DNA of 64,000 bases from Psychroflexus maritimus (GTDB taxonomy: Bacteria > Bacteroidota > Bacteroidia > Flavobacteriales > Flavobacteriaceae): positions 1-64,000 of the forward strand of contig NZ_JAANAS010000083.1 in NCBI RefSeq assembly GCF_011089875.1, read 5' to 3'. A model generated the notes under the pieces. The model made no database searches. It was not told the origin of the DNA and was given only the letters and a program-made list of their open reading frames with translations. Each line of letters opens with the position of its first letter. Position 1 is the stretch's first letter. This document shows, piece after piece, positions 43,399 to 52,358 of the stretch. The translations under genes were made by a program, and so were the position numbers.

Positions 43399-44829
43399 AT
43401 GAAATTAAATAAGAAAACAAAAATTGTGGCCACCTTAGGTCCCGCAACTAGCAAAAAAGAAGTACTTAAGTCTATGCTTGAAGCAGGGGCTAATATTTTT
43501 AGAATAAATTTTTCTCATGCCGATTATGAAGACGTTCGTGAACGTGTAAAAATGATACGTTCTTTGAATGATGAATATGGCTTTAACGCCGGAATTTTAG
43601 CCGATTTACAGGGGCCAAAATTACGAGTGGGTAAGATGAAAGAAGATGTTTTAGTTAGTCCGGGTGATCAAATTAAGTTTAAAACGGGTAATGCTTTTGA
43701 AGGCAGCAAAGAAGAAGTCTATATGAATTATGAGACTTTTCCAAGCGATGTGAAACCCGGTGAACGTATTTTGCTAGATGATGGTAAACTTATTTTTGAA
43801 GTAAAAAGTACAAATAAAAAAGATGAAGTTCTTGCCGAAGTAATTCAAGGAGGTCCCTTGCGTTCAAGAAAAGGCGTAAACCTCCCAAATACTAATATTT
43901 CATTACCAGCACTTACTGAAAAAGATGTTGAAGATGCCAAGTTTGCTTGTGAATTAGAAGTAGATTGGATGGCTTTGTCTTTTGTTAGGTATGCTTCTGA
44001 TTTAAAATTATTGCAAAAGCTAATCAATGCGCATAGTGACCATAAAATCCCTATTGTAGCTAAAATAGAAAAACCTGAAGGCGTTAATAACATTGATAAA
44101 ATTATTGCTTATTGCGATGGTTTGATGGTAGCTCGAGGCGATTTAGGCGTAGAGATTCCGGCGCATGAAGTTCCTTTAATTCAGAAAAGGCTCGTACTTA
44201 AAGCAAAAGAGGCAAGAATACCGGTAATTATTGCTACACAAATGATGGAAACTATGATTGATAGTTTAACACCAACTAGAGCTGAAGTAAACGACGTAGG
44301 AAACTCGGTTATGGACGGCGCAGACGCTGTCATGTTGAGTGGAGAAACATCGGTAGGAAAATACCCTGTTCAAGTTATTGAAAAAATGAGCCAAGTTATA
44401 CGGGCGGTAGAAAACTCCCCTTTAATCAAAGTTCCTCACCAACCTCCCTATATTAAAACAAAACGCTACATTACTAAATCGGTTTGTTATCACGCTGCAT
44501 TAATGGCTAATGAAATTGGTGCAAATGCTATTTGTACATTAACCAATAGTGGTTATACCGCCTTTCAGATTTCAGCCTGGAGACCTAGTTCAAACATTTT
44601 AGCTTTTACTTCGAATAAAAGAATTTTAACTCAATTAAGTTTACTTTGGGGAGTTAAGGCCTATTTCTATGATAAGTTTAATAGTACCGACGAAACTATA
44701 GAGGATATCAAAAGCATTGCTAAAGAAAAAGGCTATGTAACTAAAGGAGACTTTACAATCAACTTGGCAGCTATGCCTATTGAAGCTAAAGGGATGGTAA
44801 ACACGCTTCGCGTTTCAGAAATTAAATAA
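43399..44829 (+). CDS. pyk: pyruvate kinase
   Basis: The 476-residue glycolytic enzyme makes pyruvate and ATP from PEP and ADP. It starts KTKIVATLGPATSKKE and has the catalytic segment VDWMALSFVRYASD, the signature IPIVAKIEKPEGVNNID (with the proton-donor Lys) and GLMVARGDLGVEIPAHEVP for metal binding. MLSGETSVGKYP is intact. The ATG at 43399 is chosen; the longer frame at 43369 overlaps the IPExxxVDY gene. A strong terminator follows. Confidence 0.95.
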   Translation: MKLNKKTKIVATLGPATSKKEVLKSMLEAGANIFRINFSHADYEDVRERVKMIRSLNDEYGFNAGILADLQGPKLRVGKMKEDVLVSPGDQIKFKTGNAFEGSKEEVYMNYETFPSDVKPGERILLDDGKLIFEVKSTNKKDEVLAEVIQGGPLRSRKGVNLPNTNISLPALTEKDVEDAKFACELEVDWMALSFVRYASDLKLLQKLINAHSDHKIPIVAKIEKPEGVNNIDKIIAYCDGLMVARGDLGVEIPAHEVPLIQKRLVLKAKEARIPVIIATQMMETMIDSLTPTRAEVNDVGNSVMDGADAVMLSGETSVGKYPVQVIEKMSQVIRAVENSPLIKVPHQPPYIKTKRYITKSVCYHAALMANEIGANAICTLTNSGYTAFQISAWRPSSNILAFTSNKRILTQLSLLWGVKAYFYDKFNSTDETIEDIKSIAKEKGYVTKGDFTINLAAMPIEAKGMVNTLRVSEIK

Positions 44830-44863
44830 TACGAGGTATAAATTTGAACAAACATAAGCAACC

Positions 44864-44897
44864 AAAAAGCCGTTTCGCAAGAAACGGCTTTTTTTAT
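44864..44897 (+). terminator. terminator of pyk
   Basis: AAAAGCCGTTTC pairs with GAAACGGCTTTT around a short loop, followed by T residues. The flanking A- and T-runs make it usable in both directions between the convergent pyk and foldase genes. Confidence 0.9.
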
Positions 44898-44951
44898 TAA
44901 TTGCTACTAATTTGATTAATAACCCAATTGGTATGCTACTATTCTCACAAT

Positions 44952-47024
44952 CTAATAAAAGTCAAATCGATTGTCTTCTATTTCTGCAGCTTCTTTTAAC
45001 GCTTGAATTAAAACTGAATTTCGACCTTGTAAGCCATTCACGCGTTTCTCGTTTTCCTGTCTTGCTATAGCTCTATAAGAAGGCAATTCGGCTGCTTCAG
45101 AGCGGCTTAAAAGCTTAACTACAAAGACTCCTTTTTCTCCTTCTACTGGGCGACTCACATTTCCTTCTTGTAAAGCAAACGCTGCTCCAACTACTTTAGG
45201 TTCTTTACCAACACCAGGCAAGTTTGGGTTTTCTGCATTAACAGCAGAGGCACGTTCTACTTCTACGTTATAATTTGCAGCGATACTATTAAGGTCGTCT
45301 CCAGAAATTTGACCTCTTAACTGAGCTGCTTGTTTTTGGCGTTTAATAATAGGTGTTACTTCATCAGCTACACTTTCAACACTTTTTAAACCTTCTTCAC
45401 TTCGCTCAACTAATTGAGCAATTACAAAACCTTCGTTGGTTTCAAACAAATCAGTTTCACCTGGTTTAGTGTTCTTTTTGAAGGCCCACTTAATTATAGG
45501 ACGTTGATTTCCTAAACCAGAAATGCGTTCGTCTAACTTTTTAATTTCATTTACAGGTTTTACTTCAACATCTGCCTTCTCAGCGAGTTCAATAAAATCA
45601 CTTTCTCTAGAATCTATAAAAAATGTTTTTGCTTCACGTTCTATTAGGTCAAGTGTTTTTTGAGAAGGCTCAATATTAATAGCAACATGGCCAAGCTTTA
45701 CAGCTTTTCTTGGCTCTGTACGTTCAGTTGCACGAACAATATGCCATCCAAAATCAGATTCTAAAACGGCAAATTCTTCACTAGAATCAAAAATGAATCC
45801 GTTGAAATTGTCAAATAAGCTTCCGTATTTCAACTTGCCTAAATCGCCTTCCTTATCTTTAGTTTGCTGATCAGCAGAAAATTCTGAAACTAATTCAGCA
45901 AATCTATTCTTATCAGCCTTAATTACATTGACTAAAGAATCTGCTAATTGTTTAGCTTCTTCATTACTTCTTGTTTGTTGTGGGTCAACTTGAGAGCCTT
46001 CAAAAGAGATTAAAAGATGATTAACTTGAGCTGAATCTACTAAAGTTTTAGCTTCCATCATTTTACTTGCTCTCCACGTATTTTTAAATTTGTAAGGGCC
46101 GTAAACCTCACTTTCTTCGAGGTTGAACAGCTGCTCTTTAACATCTTGGTCTAAATCGTATTCAAACTGAAATGCGTCTTTAAATTCTTCATCAGAATTT
46201 AGACTAATAAAAGCTTCAGCATCATCGGTTGTTTTAAACTCTTGAATTAAATCTTCTAAATCTTCTTTGATTTTAGTTTCATCTTCAGCAGAAGCTTCTT
46301 CTTTAAAGAACACATATTGAATGTCTGTTGTGGCTTTCTGCTTGTAGTTTTCTGAATTGTCTTCGATGTATTTTTTAATATCAGACTTACTTACTTCAAC
46401 TTCACCACCGCTAGAATAAGGTATTTTTACAAACTGAAAAGTCAAATTATCATTTTCTTGTTTGTACAATTGGCGCGCTTCAAAGTTAGTAGTAGTCATT
46501 CCCGCCTTTACCAAGTTGTAGTACATGTCGGTAAGTACAGCTACTTCAATGTTTCTTTCAAATTCTTTCCAGCCTTCGTATTCTCTTGGGCTTGTTGCTT
46601 TTAAGTTCGAAACATAGGCTCGCATTCTTCGCTCGCTAAAGTTACCTTCATCATCAGAAAATTCTGGTGAACCTGCCAATTGCTCAGACATATAATCAAT
46701 AATAAGTGCTGGTGTAGCCTCAAGGCCAAGCGCGTCAAACTCTTGACGTAATAATTTTCGGTTAACTTCTGCATCCCAAACTTGGTTTACTGCTTGCATA
46801 GATGAAATTCTCCCTTGCATTTGTTGGTTGTAATTCTCCACCATTCTAGCAAAGGCTTCTCTTCCAATTTCGTCTCCATTTACGCTACCCACGTAGTTTG
46901 CCACTTTATCTTCTCCGAAATCTCCTTGTTGAATAACGTCTGCCAAAACAAAAGAAAATAATGCTAAAGCAATAATGATAATCAAGAAAACTGTTCTTTC
47001 TCTAATTTTACTTAGTATAGCCAT
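44952..47024 (-). CDS. SurA/PpiD-type peptidylprolyl isomerase
   Basis: The 690-residue protein has one N-terminal membrane helix (about 12-30, VFLIIIIALALFSFVLADVI), a SurA_N-like chaperone region (about 35-250), and two parvulin-type regions, of which the first (about 335-445) has VNHLLISFEGSQ, LVSEFSADQQTKDKEGDLG and ESDFGWHIVRATERTEPR. It is anchored at the periplasmic face and helps outer-membrane proteins fold. The size matches Bacteroidota PpiD. It is a single-gene unit. Confidence 0.9.
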   Translation of the reverse strand: MAILSKIRERTVFLIIIIALALFSFVLADVIQQGDFGEDKVANYVGSVNGDEIGREAFARMVENYNQQMQGRISSMQAVNQVWDAEVNRKLLRQEFDALGLEATPALIIDYMSEQLAGSPEFSDDEGNFSERRMRAYVSNLKATSPREYEGWKEFERNIEVAVLTDMYYNLVKAGMTTTNFEARQLYKQENDNLTFQFVKIPYSSGGEVEVSKSDIKKYIEDNSENYKQKATTDIQYVFFKEEASAEDETKIKEDLEDLIQEFKTTDDAEAFISLNSDEEFKDAFQFEYDLDQDVKEQLFNLEESEVYGPYKFKNTWRASKMMEAKTLVDSAQVNHLLISFEGSQVDPQQTRSNEEAKQLADSLVNVIKADKNRFAELVSEFSADQQTKDKEGDLGKLKYGSLFDNFNGFIFDSSEEFAVLESDFGWHIVRATERTEPRKAVKLGHVAINIEPSQKTLDLIEREAKTFFIDSRESDFIELAEKADVEVKPVNEIKKLDERISGLGNQRPIIKWAFKKNTKPGETDLFETNEGFVIAQLVERSEEGLKSVESVADEVTPIIKRQKQAAQLRGQISGDDLNSIAANYNVEVERASAVNAENPNLPGVGKEPKVVGAAFALQEGNVSRPVEGEKGVFVVKLLSRSEAAELPSYRAIARQENEKRVNGLQGRNSVLIQALKEAAEIEDNRFDFY

Positions 47025-47494
47025 TTTAATAGTTCATTTTAATATAGTGGGCGAAAATAAGATAAATCATTTATTTGATGAAACTTTCTGCTAAAATTAA
47101 TCTACACATGCTAAAAAAGATAGTTTAATAGAAAAACTGAAGCGGTAAATTACCTGATAAACGAAATGTTTAAAATTTTAACACTTAAAGCTTATGTATA
47201 TCGTTTTTTTTTAGGTTTGTGTAATTAACCATAAAACCAAACTAATAAACAGGCAGTATATTAACCCAAAAAAGAGAATGCTCCTACGGTTTATTAATCT
47301 TTAAAAGTCAAAATTTAATAATACCGATAGAGATTTTAAGGAGTTTTTAATAAAATGACATTAAAATCATTTTCGGTATAGAAGCACTCACCGTAATTTA
47401 GACATGAAAAACATATCCAAACAACCACAATTGCGAAGATAAGTTTTTTATGAGACGTGAACGTACATTTAAGGTATAAATTTACTTTAAAACG
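47025..47494. other. intergenic region, 470 bp, no confident gene
   Basis: AT-rich. A 7-bp inverted repeat (ATACCGA...TCGGTAT) lies near 47320-47380. A 12-codon frame MKNISKQPQLRR near 47404 is too short to claim. No promoter box matches well. Confidence 0.35.
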
Positions 47495-47620
47495 ATGGCG
47501 ACCCCTTATGTCGTAAAACTGAGAAAAAACTTATTTTTAGCTTTTTCAGTTATATTTATAGTGTCATGTAATAATGATTTAGAAGAGTCTCAAACAATTA
47601 TTGAAAAAAACAGTAACTAA
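47495..47620 (+). CDS. tiny lipoprotein, 41 residues
   Basis: The product begins MATPYVVKLRKNLFLAFSV and has a lipobox IFIVSC followed by NNDLEESQTIIEKNSN. After processing only about 16 residues would remain on the lipid. The stop overlaps the next start by one nt (TAATG), so the two are translated together. The family is not recognised. The frame is short, so the coding claim rests on the signal peptide and coupling. Confidence 0.5.
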   Translation: MATPYVVKLRKNLFLAFSVIFIVSCNNDLEESQTIIEKNSN

Positions 47621-47868
47621 TGAAGCAAAAAATAACTTATATATTTCTCATATGTACATTGCTAAGCTGCACAAGTCTTGCAAAATTTATCAACGGAGAA
47701 AAAAAAATGAAAACAGAAACCCATCAATCCATTGTGAATTTTGCTAATGAGCAGCACTTAATGATTGATTTTGAAAAAAATCTATACCTAAAGCAACCAA
47801 AAAAAAACCAGGCCTTAGCCCAATTAAGAAGCTACAATAATTTGGATAAAGTTTCTTTTATCAGATAA
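47620..47868 (+). CDS. small lipoprotein, 82 residues
   Basis: The product starts MKQKITYIFLICTLLSCTSL with a good lipobox (LLSC), followed by a lysine-rich mature part. Its C-terminus (SYNNLDKVSFIR) ends two bases into a 37-bp repeat that also forms one end of the MITE-like element at 7214-7476. The repeat provides the stop and the terminator, so the gene may have been shortened by that insertion. Function unknown. Confidence 0.6.
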   Translation: MKQKITYIFLICTLLSCTSLAKFINGEKKMKTETHQSIVNFANEQHLMIDFEKNLYLKQPKKNQALAQLRSYNNLDKVSFIR

Positions 47869-47903
47869 AACGGTTTTGACAAACTGAGAATAATCAAACT
47901 CAG
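47867..47903 (+). repeat. solo copy of the MITE-like end repeat
   Basis: The 37 bp AAAAC(A/G)GTTTTGACAAA... to AACTCAG match 7438-7474 with three differences. No partner end is found upstream in this region, so it is a single end or a decayed element. Confidence 0.7.
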
Positions 47904-47912
47904 TTTTTTTTT
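47881..47912 (+). terminator. terminator formed by the end repeat
   Basis: AAACTGAG pairs with CTCAGTTT around a 10-nt loop, followed by a run of T. The single-base differences from the 7.4-kb copy are what make this copy a good hairpin. Confidence 0.75.
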
Positions 47913-48004
47913 AAAAAAAACTACAACTTTTAACTTAGCACATATTTATTACCTCTCCCTAATCTTTTTTCTATCTTTGCCAACACCTGAAAAAAGTTAC
48001 TTCT

Positions 48005-49525
48005 ATGGAAAATAAAGTGCGTGTTAGATTTGCTCCAAGTCCCACAGGGCCTTTACATATTGGCGGTGTAAGAACGGCCTTATACAATTATTTATTTGCT
48101 AAAAAACACCAAGGCGATTTTATACTTCGTATTGAAGATACCGACCAAACTCGCTATGTAGAAAAAGCTGAAGATTACATTATTGAAAGTTTAAACTGGT
48201 GCGGAATACCTTATGACGAAGGCCCAGCTAAACCCGGAAACTTTGGTCCATACAAACAAAGTGAACGCAAAGAAATCTATCAAAAATACATTCAAGTGTT
48301 ATTAGATAAAGGCCACGCTTATTACGCCTTTGATACCCCAAGCGAATTGCATGATTTGCGTCAAAAAGCAGAACAAAAAGGCGAAAAATTTAGCTATGGT
48401 CCTACCAATAGAAACGAATTAAACAATTCGCTTCACTTTTCTGAAAACGAAGTGAAAAAACGTATTCAGGCCCAGGATTATGTGGTTCGTTTTAAAACTC
48501 CAGTGAATAAAACCATGAATATCAAAGATGAAGTGCGTGGTTATATTGAAGTGCAAACCGACAACCTAGATGATAAAATTCTTTTTAAAAGTGATGGCAT
48601 GCCCACCTATCATTTAGCCAATATTGTAGATGACCATTTAATGGAAATTTCGCATGTTATTCGTGGCGAAGAATGGTTACCATCCTTACCGCTTCACGTT
48701 CTTCTATACGAAGCTTTTGGTTGGGAAGCACCTAGTTTTGCGCATTTACCTTTAATCTTAAAACCTAATGGAAAAGGAAAACTAAGCAAACGCGATGGCG
48801 ACAAAGACGGATTTCCCGTTTTTCCACTTCAGTGGAAAGACCCTAAAACAGGAAGTTTATCTAGTGGTTACCGAGAAGAACATTACCTGCCAGAAACCTT
48901 GGTTAATGTGTTGGCTTTTTTAGGATGGAACCCCGGAACAGAGCAAGAATTATTTAGCCTAAAAGAATTAATTCAGGCATTCGATTTAAAGAAAGTAAAT
49001 AAAGCGGGAGCAAAATTTGATCCCAAAAAAACACTTTGGTTTCAACAACAATACCTTCAAAAAGCACCTATTGAATATTTGCTAGAAGAGTTTTTAAACG
49101 AATTAGAATCAATGGATATCCATCCTTCACAAGCTTATGTAGAAGAGGTCATCCAGACCGTAAAAGAACGCGCTGCGTTTGCATCTGATTTATGGGAGTT
49201 AAGTAGCTTTTATTTTGAAGCACCTAAAGATTTTGCCCAAAAAGCTTCAAAAAAAGTCTGGAAAGAAGATACAGAAGTAGTCATGAAAAAACTAATTGAA
49301 GTAATTTCTGAAGTTGATGACTTCTCAGAAGAAAACCTGAAGGAAGAAGTGAAGCCATGGATAGCCGACTCAGGTTATGGTTTTGGAAAAGTGATGCAAC
49401 CTTTGCGACTTTCATTAGTGGGTGATATGAAAGGCCCAGATGTTTTCCATATTCTTGCTTGTATCGGGAAAAACGAAGCCGTAAAACGAATTAATTTCGC
49501 CATTAAATCGCTTGGTCTTGCTTAA
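48005..49525 (+). CDS. gltX: glutamate-tRNA ligase
   Basis: The 506-residue class I synthetase loads glutamate onto tRNA-Glu. The HIGH motif is in FAPSPTGPLHIGGVRTALYN (about 8-27), the zinc-free connective region follows, and the KMSKS equivalent is KLSKRDGDK. The C-terminal helical anticodon domain is complete. It starts shortly after a weak promoter region and is followed by pdeM after 17 nt. Confidence 0.95.
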   Translation: MENKVRVRFAPSPTGPLHIGGVRTALYNYLFAKKHQGDFILRIEDTDQTRYVEKAEDYIIESLNWCGIPYDEGPAKPGNFGPYKQSERKEIYQKYIQVLLDKGHAYYAFDTPSELHDLRQKAEQKGEKFSYGPTNRNELNNSLHFSENEVKKRIQAQDYVVRFKTPVNKTMNIKDEVRGYIEVQTDNLDDKILFKSDGMPTYHLANIVDDHLMEISHVIRGEEWLPSLPLHVLLYEAFGWEAPSFAHLPLILKPNGKGKLSKRDGDKDGFPVFPLQWKDPKTGSLSSGYREEHYLPETLVNVLAFLGWNPGTEQELFSLKELIQAFDLKKVNKAGAKFDPKKTLWFQQQYLQKAPIEYLLEEFLNELESMDIHPSQAYVEEVIQTVKERAAFASDLWELSSFYFEAPKDFAQKASKKVWKEDTEVVMKKLIEVISEVDDFSEENLKEEVKPWIADSGYGFGKVMQPLRLSLVGDMKGPDVFHILACIGKNEAVKRINFAIKSLGLA

Positions 49526-49542
49526 TTAACTCTTCCGCTTTT

Positions 49543-50190
49543 ATGATTTCAGCTGAAAAAATAAGCATCACCATAAAGGGCGAACAATTAGATTTAGATG
49601 CCTCTGGAGCAGTATATTGGGAAGCACAAAAAGCATTGCTTATAGCTGATGTTCACTTAGGGAAAATTGAACACTTCAGAAAAAATGGAAGCCCTCTGCC
49701 TGCTATTTTAGGTAAAAAAAATTACGTACAGTTAGATCGAGTAATTGAGAAATACTTGCCTTCAAAAGTCTATTTTTTAGGCGATTTATTTCATTCGGAG
49801 CTCAATTCTGAATGGATGCGGTTTGAAAACTGGGTAAAAAGACAAAGCACGGAGTTAGTTTTAATTAAAGGCAATCACGATATTATACACGCCCAAGCTT
49901 TTGAAAAATTAGGAATTCAATTATTCAATGAATTAAAAATTAATCCTTTTTTACTCAACCACGAACCTACAGAAAATAAAGCATTTGTTATTTGTGGCCA
50001 TGTGCATCCGGGTTTTCGTTTACGTGGAAAAGGCAAACAATACCTTCAATTACCTTGCTTTTATCAACAAAAAAATCAACTGATTTTACCTGCTTTTGGC
50101 GCTTTTACAGGACATCATTATATACAACCTGAAGAAGGAGAACAAGTTTATTTAGTAGCGCAAAATAAGCTATTTAGCCTTGAAGGTTAG
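49543..50190 (+). CDS. pdeM: ligase-associated DNA damage response endonuclease PdeM
   Basis: The 215-residue calcineurin-like phosphoesterase has the metal motifs IADVHLGKIEHFR (Asp, His), LGDLFHSELNSEW (Gly-Asp), IKGNHD (Asn-His-Asp) and VICGHVHPG (His pair). PdeM proteins are usually encoded with an ATP-dependent DNA ligase and a Lhr-type helicase; neither is next to it here, so it is separated from its typical partners. It follows gltX closely. Confidence 0.88.
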   Translation: MISAEKISITIKGEQLDLDASGAVYWEAQKALLIADVHLGKIEHFRKNGSPLPAILGKKNYVQLDRVIEKYLPSKVYFLGDLFHSELNSEWMRFENWVKRQSTELVLIKGNHDIIHAQAFEKLGIQLFNELKINPFLLNHEPTENKAFVICGHVHPGFRLRGKGKQYLQLPCFYQQKNQLILPAFGAFTGHHYIQPEEGEQVYLVAQNKLFSLEG

Positions 50191-50239
50191 TTATGTTTTT
50201 TAATTAACGAAATCAAACAAATTCAAGTTGGAGAATAAT

Positions 50240-51454
50240 TCAGTATAAGAACCCAAAAAGCCAAAGTGGGATTTTATTTCCAAATCCCGTTTCAATAAAA
50301 TCTGAAGCGATATAGGAGTGCGCTGACATTCCAATTTGTTGATAGGTTTTGTTTTTACCTCCTATTTCAAAAAGATAGTTTTTATTAACTACAAAATCTC
50401 CTTTTTTTGGATAGCAAACATTTGCCATAAAACTAACTTGGTTAAAGAAGAAAGTTTCTCTTTCATTACCAATATTGGTTTCTCCAAAACTTAATGCGTG
50501 CTTATAATTGGTGTTGTTCAAAAAGATTTTATCTGGTTTTTCCAATTGTTTGTTCCCGATTGCATTAGCATGAAGTAGTGCTATTAACTGCGCTTGTTCC
50601 AATAAATACAAATATTTCAATAAAGTTCTATGATCGGTTACGCCTATCAGTTCAGCTAAATTCTTCATATTTGGCACATACGGAACGGTAGTGCTTATGG
50701 CACCGAGCAATCGTTTTAATTGTTCTTTAGCTTTTATAGAGATAGGAGCTAAGTAAGGTAAATCTACATCTATAATTAAGTTGACCATATTTCTTAGTTG
50801 TCGAAAATAAACCTCTTCATTTTTTTTAAAAAATGGAAAAAAACCAGTTTTGAGGTAAGATTTATAATAAGCTAAAGGTTTAAATTGCTCAATAAATTCA
50901 AGAGCGATTTTCTCATGACCTGTGAGTATTTCTTCTAAAGTTAAAACAGGAAATTGAATTTGGTGCTGAAATTCTAAATACTCCCTAAACGACAAACCAT
51001 TCATTAAATAACTTGCCTTTCTTCTGCTTAAATCGCCTTTCCCTTCATATAAATGAAGGATAGATGACCCTGAATATACAATCTGAAGTTTAGGAAACGC
51101 ATCAAAAATATTTTTAATTTCCAATGACCAATCAGAGTTTTTGTTTTTAGAAGGGTAACGATGTACTTCGTCTAAAAAAATATGTGTACCACCAAATTTT
51201 GTAAATTCATCAATAAAATCAAATAAACTGTTGGTGAAGAAAAAGGGAAGGTCAAGCGATGCATATATCACATGTTTACCTGCATCTTTCAATTCTTTGC
51301 TTTTCTGAAGCAAAAGCGTGGTTTTTCCAACGCCTCGACTTCCTCGTATTTCAATGAGTCTTTGTGACCAATCTATACGCTCAATCAAAGAACGTTTAAA
51401 ACCAAAATCAACACCATCCATTAACCGATTACTAATTTCTACTATAGCATCCAT
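50240..51454 (-). CDS. AAA family ATPase with DUF4143
   Basis: The 404-residue protein has an AAA_14 ATPase domain, with Walker A GSRGVGKTTLL (about 34-44) and Walker B HIFLDEVHRYP, followed by a winged-helix and DUF4143 region (about 190-400; VNKNYLFEIGGKNKTYQQIG), a nuclease-like fold. Such proteins are frequent in genomes of free-living bacteria, and their role is not settled; some are linked to toxin-like or mobile loci. It lies alone, transcribed toward pdeM, and has a striking four-site palindrome array just upstream. Confidence 0.85.
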   Translation of the reverse strand: MDAIVEISNRLMDGVDFGFKRSLIERIDWSQRLIEIRGSRGVGKTTLLLQKSKELKDAGKHVIYASLDLPFFFTNSLFDFIDEFTKFGGTHIFLDEVHRYPSKNKNSDWSLEIKNIFDAFPKLQIVYSGSSILHLYEGKGDLSRRKASYLMNGLSFREYLEFQHQIQFPVLTLEEILTGHEKIALEFIEQFKPLAYYKSYLKTGFFPFFKKNEEVYFRQLRNMVNLIIDVDLPYLAPISIKAKEQLKRLLGAISTTVPYVPNMKNLAELIGVTDHRTLLKYLYLLEQAQLIALLHANAIGNKQLEKPDKIFLNNTNYKHALSFGETNIGNERETFFFNQVSFMANVCYPKKGDFVVNKNYLFEIGGKNKTYQQIGMSAHSYIASDFIETGFGNKIPLWLFGFLY

Positions 51455-51476
51455 AATTCAATATATAATAATATGT

Positions 51477-51586
51477 TGTAATAGATTACAATATTAAAAC
51501 AAAAAAACTGTAACTTATTACAATTTTAAAATAAATTAATTGTAGTCAATTACATTTACAAGGAATCTATATTGTAATAGATTACA
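51477..51586. promoter_or_regulatory. four TGTAATnnATTACA palindromes at exact 32-bp spacing
   Basis: Sites are 51477-51490 (TGTAATAGATTACA), 51509-51522 (TGTAACTTATTACA), 51541-51554 (TGTAGTCAATTACA) and 51573-51586 (TGTAATAGATTACA). Start-to-start distance is 32 bp each time, with 18-bp AT-rich spacers of unrelated sequence. Sites 2 and 3 have one mismatched position each. The sites lie between the ATPase gene (minus) and the copper-efflux locus (plus) and are probably an operator array for a dimeric regulator, position consistent with control of either side. Confidence 0.85.
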
Positions 51587-51703
51587 GTTTTTGAAAAATT
51601 CTTCATCAAATTAAGAGGTATAAACTCAAATACACAATTTTACTATGGAATTAAAAATAAATCTCACTTAACCAATTAAAAACCAAACTATAAAAAAAAT
51701 CCT

Positions 51704-51711
51704 TATCTTTG
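51704..51711 (+). promoter_or_regulatory. -7 box (TATCTTTG) of the HYC_CC_PP gene
   Basis: TATCTTTG fits TAnnTTTG and ends 6 nt before the ATG, implying a nearly leaderless transcript. No clear -33 element lies at the normal spacing, so an activator may be needed. Confidence 0.5.
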
Positions 51712-51717
51712 CTTTTA

Positions 51718-52134
51718 ATGAAATTTTGTTTTCAACATATAACCAGCTTGCTTTTAGCACTTTTAGTTTTGGTATCTACCCAAAGTTATAGTGTGAATTC
51801 GCATTATTGCAGCAATATTTTGGTCGATAAAGCCATTATGAAGCCCGCTAAAAAATGTGAAATGCATGGCGAGAAAACTCATTCTGAGCAAAAGCATGAA
51901 CATAAAAAAGACGAATGTTGCGATGATGAGGTTGAACTAATTAAAGGCCAAGACCAACTAAAAATTCAATCTTCAGACTTCGAATTACCTCTCCCCATTT
52001 TTGTTGAAGCTTTTGTGTTTACATTTTTCTCAACAACTTATTTTGAAACAGAAGTAAACACCACTATTTACGAAGATCCGCCGCCTTTACTGCAAAGGGA
52101 TTTTCAAACTTTGTACCAAGTCTTCTTGATTTGA
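51718..52134 (+). CDS. HYC_CC_PP family protein of copper-efflux locus
   Basis: The 138-residue product has a signal peptide, then HYCSN (His-Tyr-Cys), a His/Cys-rich stretch KKCEMHGEKTHSEQKHEHKK, a CC pair in DECCDDE and the C-terminal PPPLLQRDFQTLYQVFLI. These three motifs name the family, which in Bacteroidota lies upstream of Cus-type efflux genes. It is likely a periplasmic or outer-membrane metal-binding protein. The ATG at 51718 is the first good start after the -7 box. Confidence 0.82.
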   Translation: MKFCFQHITSLLLALLVLVSTQSYSVNSHYCSNILVDKAIMKPAKKCEMHGEKTHSEQKHEHKKDECCDDEVELIKGQDQLKIQSSDFELPLPIFVEAFVFTFFSTTYFETEVNTTIYEDPPPLLQRDFQTLYQVFLI

Positions 52135-52177
52135 TATTAAAACTTTTTTGTTTGCCTGCCTGTTCAGTCAGACAGGC

Positions 52178-52298
52178 TCGAGTGGTTTCAATTCGTTTTT
52201 TTAAAAACAAATTGAAATTGTATCGAGAGCTCACTGCGTAATGGTTCTCGATACATTTTTAAACTGCTTTTTCATCAAAGCAATTTAAAACCACTCGA
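52178..52298. repeat. nested inverted repeats between HYC_CC_PP and cusA
   Basis: Outer arms TCGAGTGGTTT (52178-52188) and AAACCACTCGA (52288-52298) enclose TGTATCGAGA (52219-52228) with TCTCGATACA (52246-52255). Just outside, CCTGCCTG and CAGACAGG form another hairpin (about 52155-52176). Together this is a long REP-like structure and may reduce transcription from the small gene into the efflux genes. Confidence 0.75.
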
Positions 52299-52358
52299 AC
52301 TGACAGTACCTGAACTACATTTAGTACTCAAAAAAAGGTTTTTTAATTTCAAATTTTT

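Noticed and set aside
51477-51586. CRISPR-like or iteron origin reading of the 32-bp array
   Set aside because: The 14-bp sites are true palindromes with unrelated 18-bp AT-rich spacers, there are only four, and no cas or replication-initiator gene is nearby; an operator array fits better.
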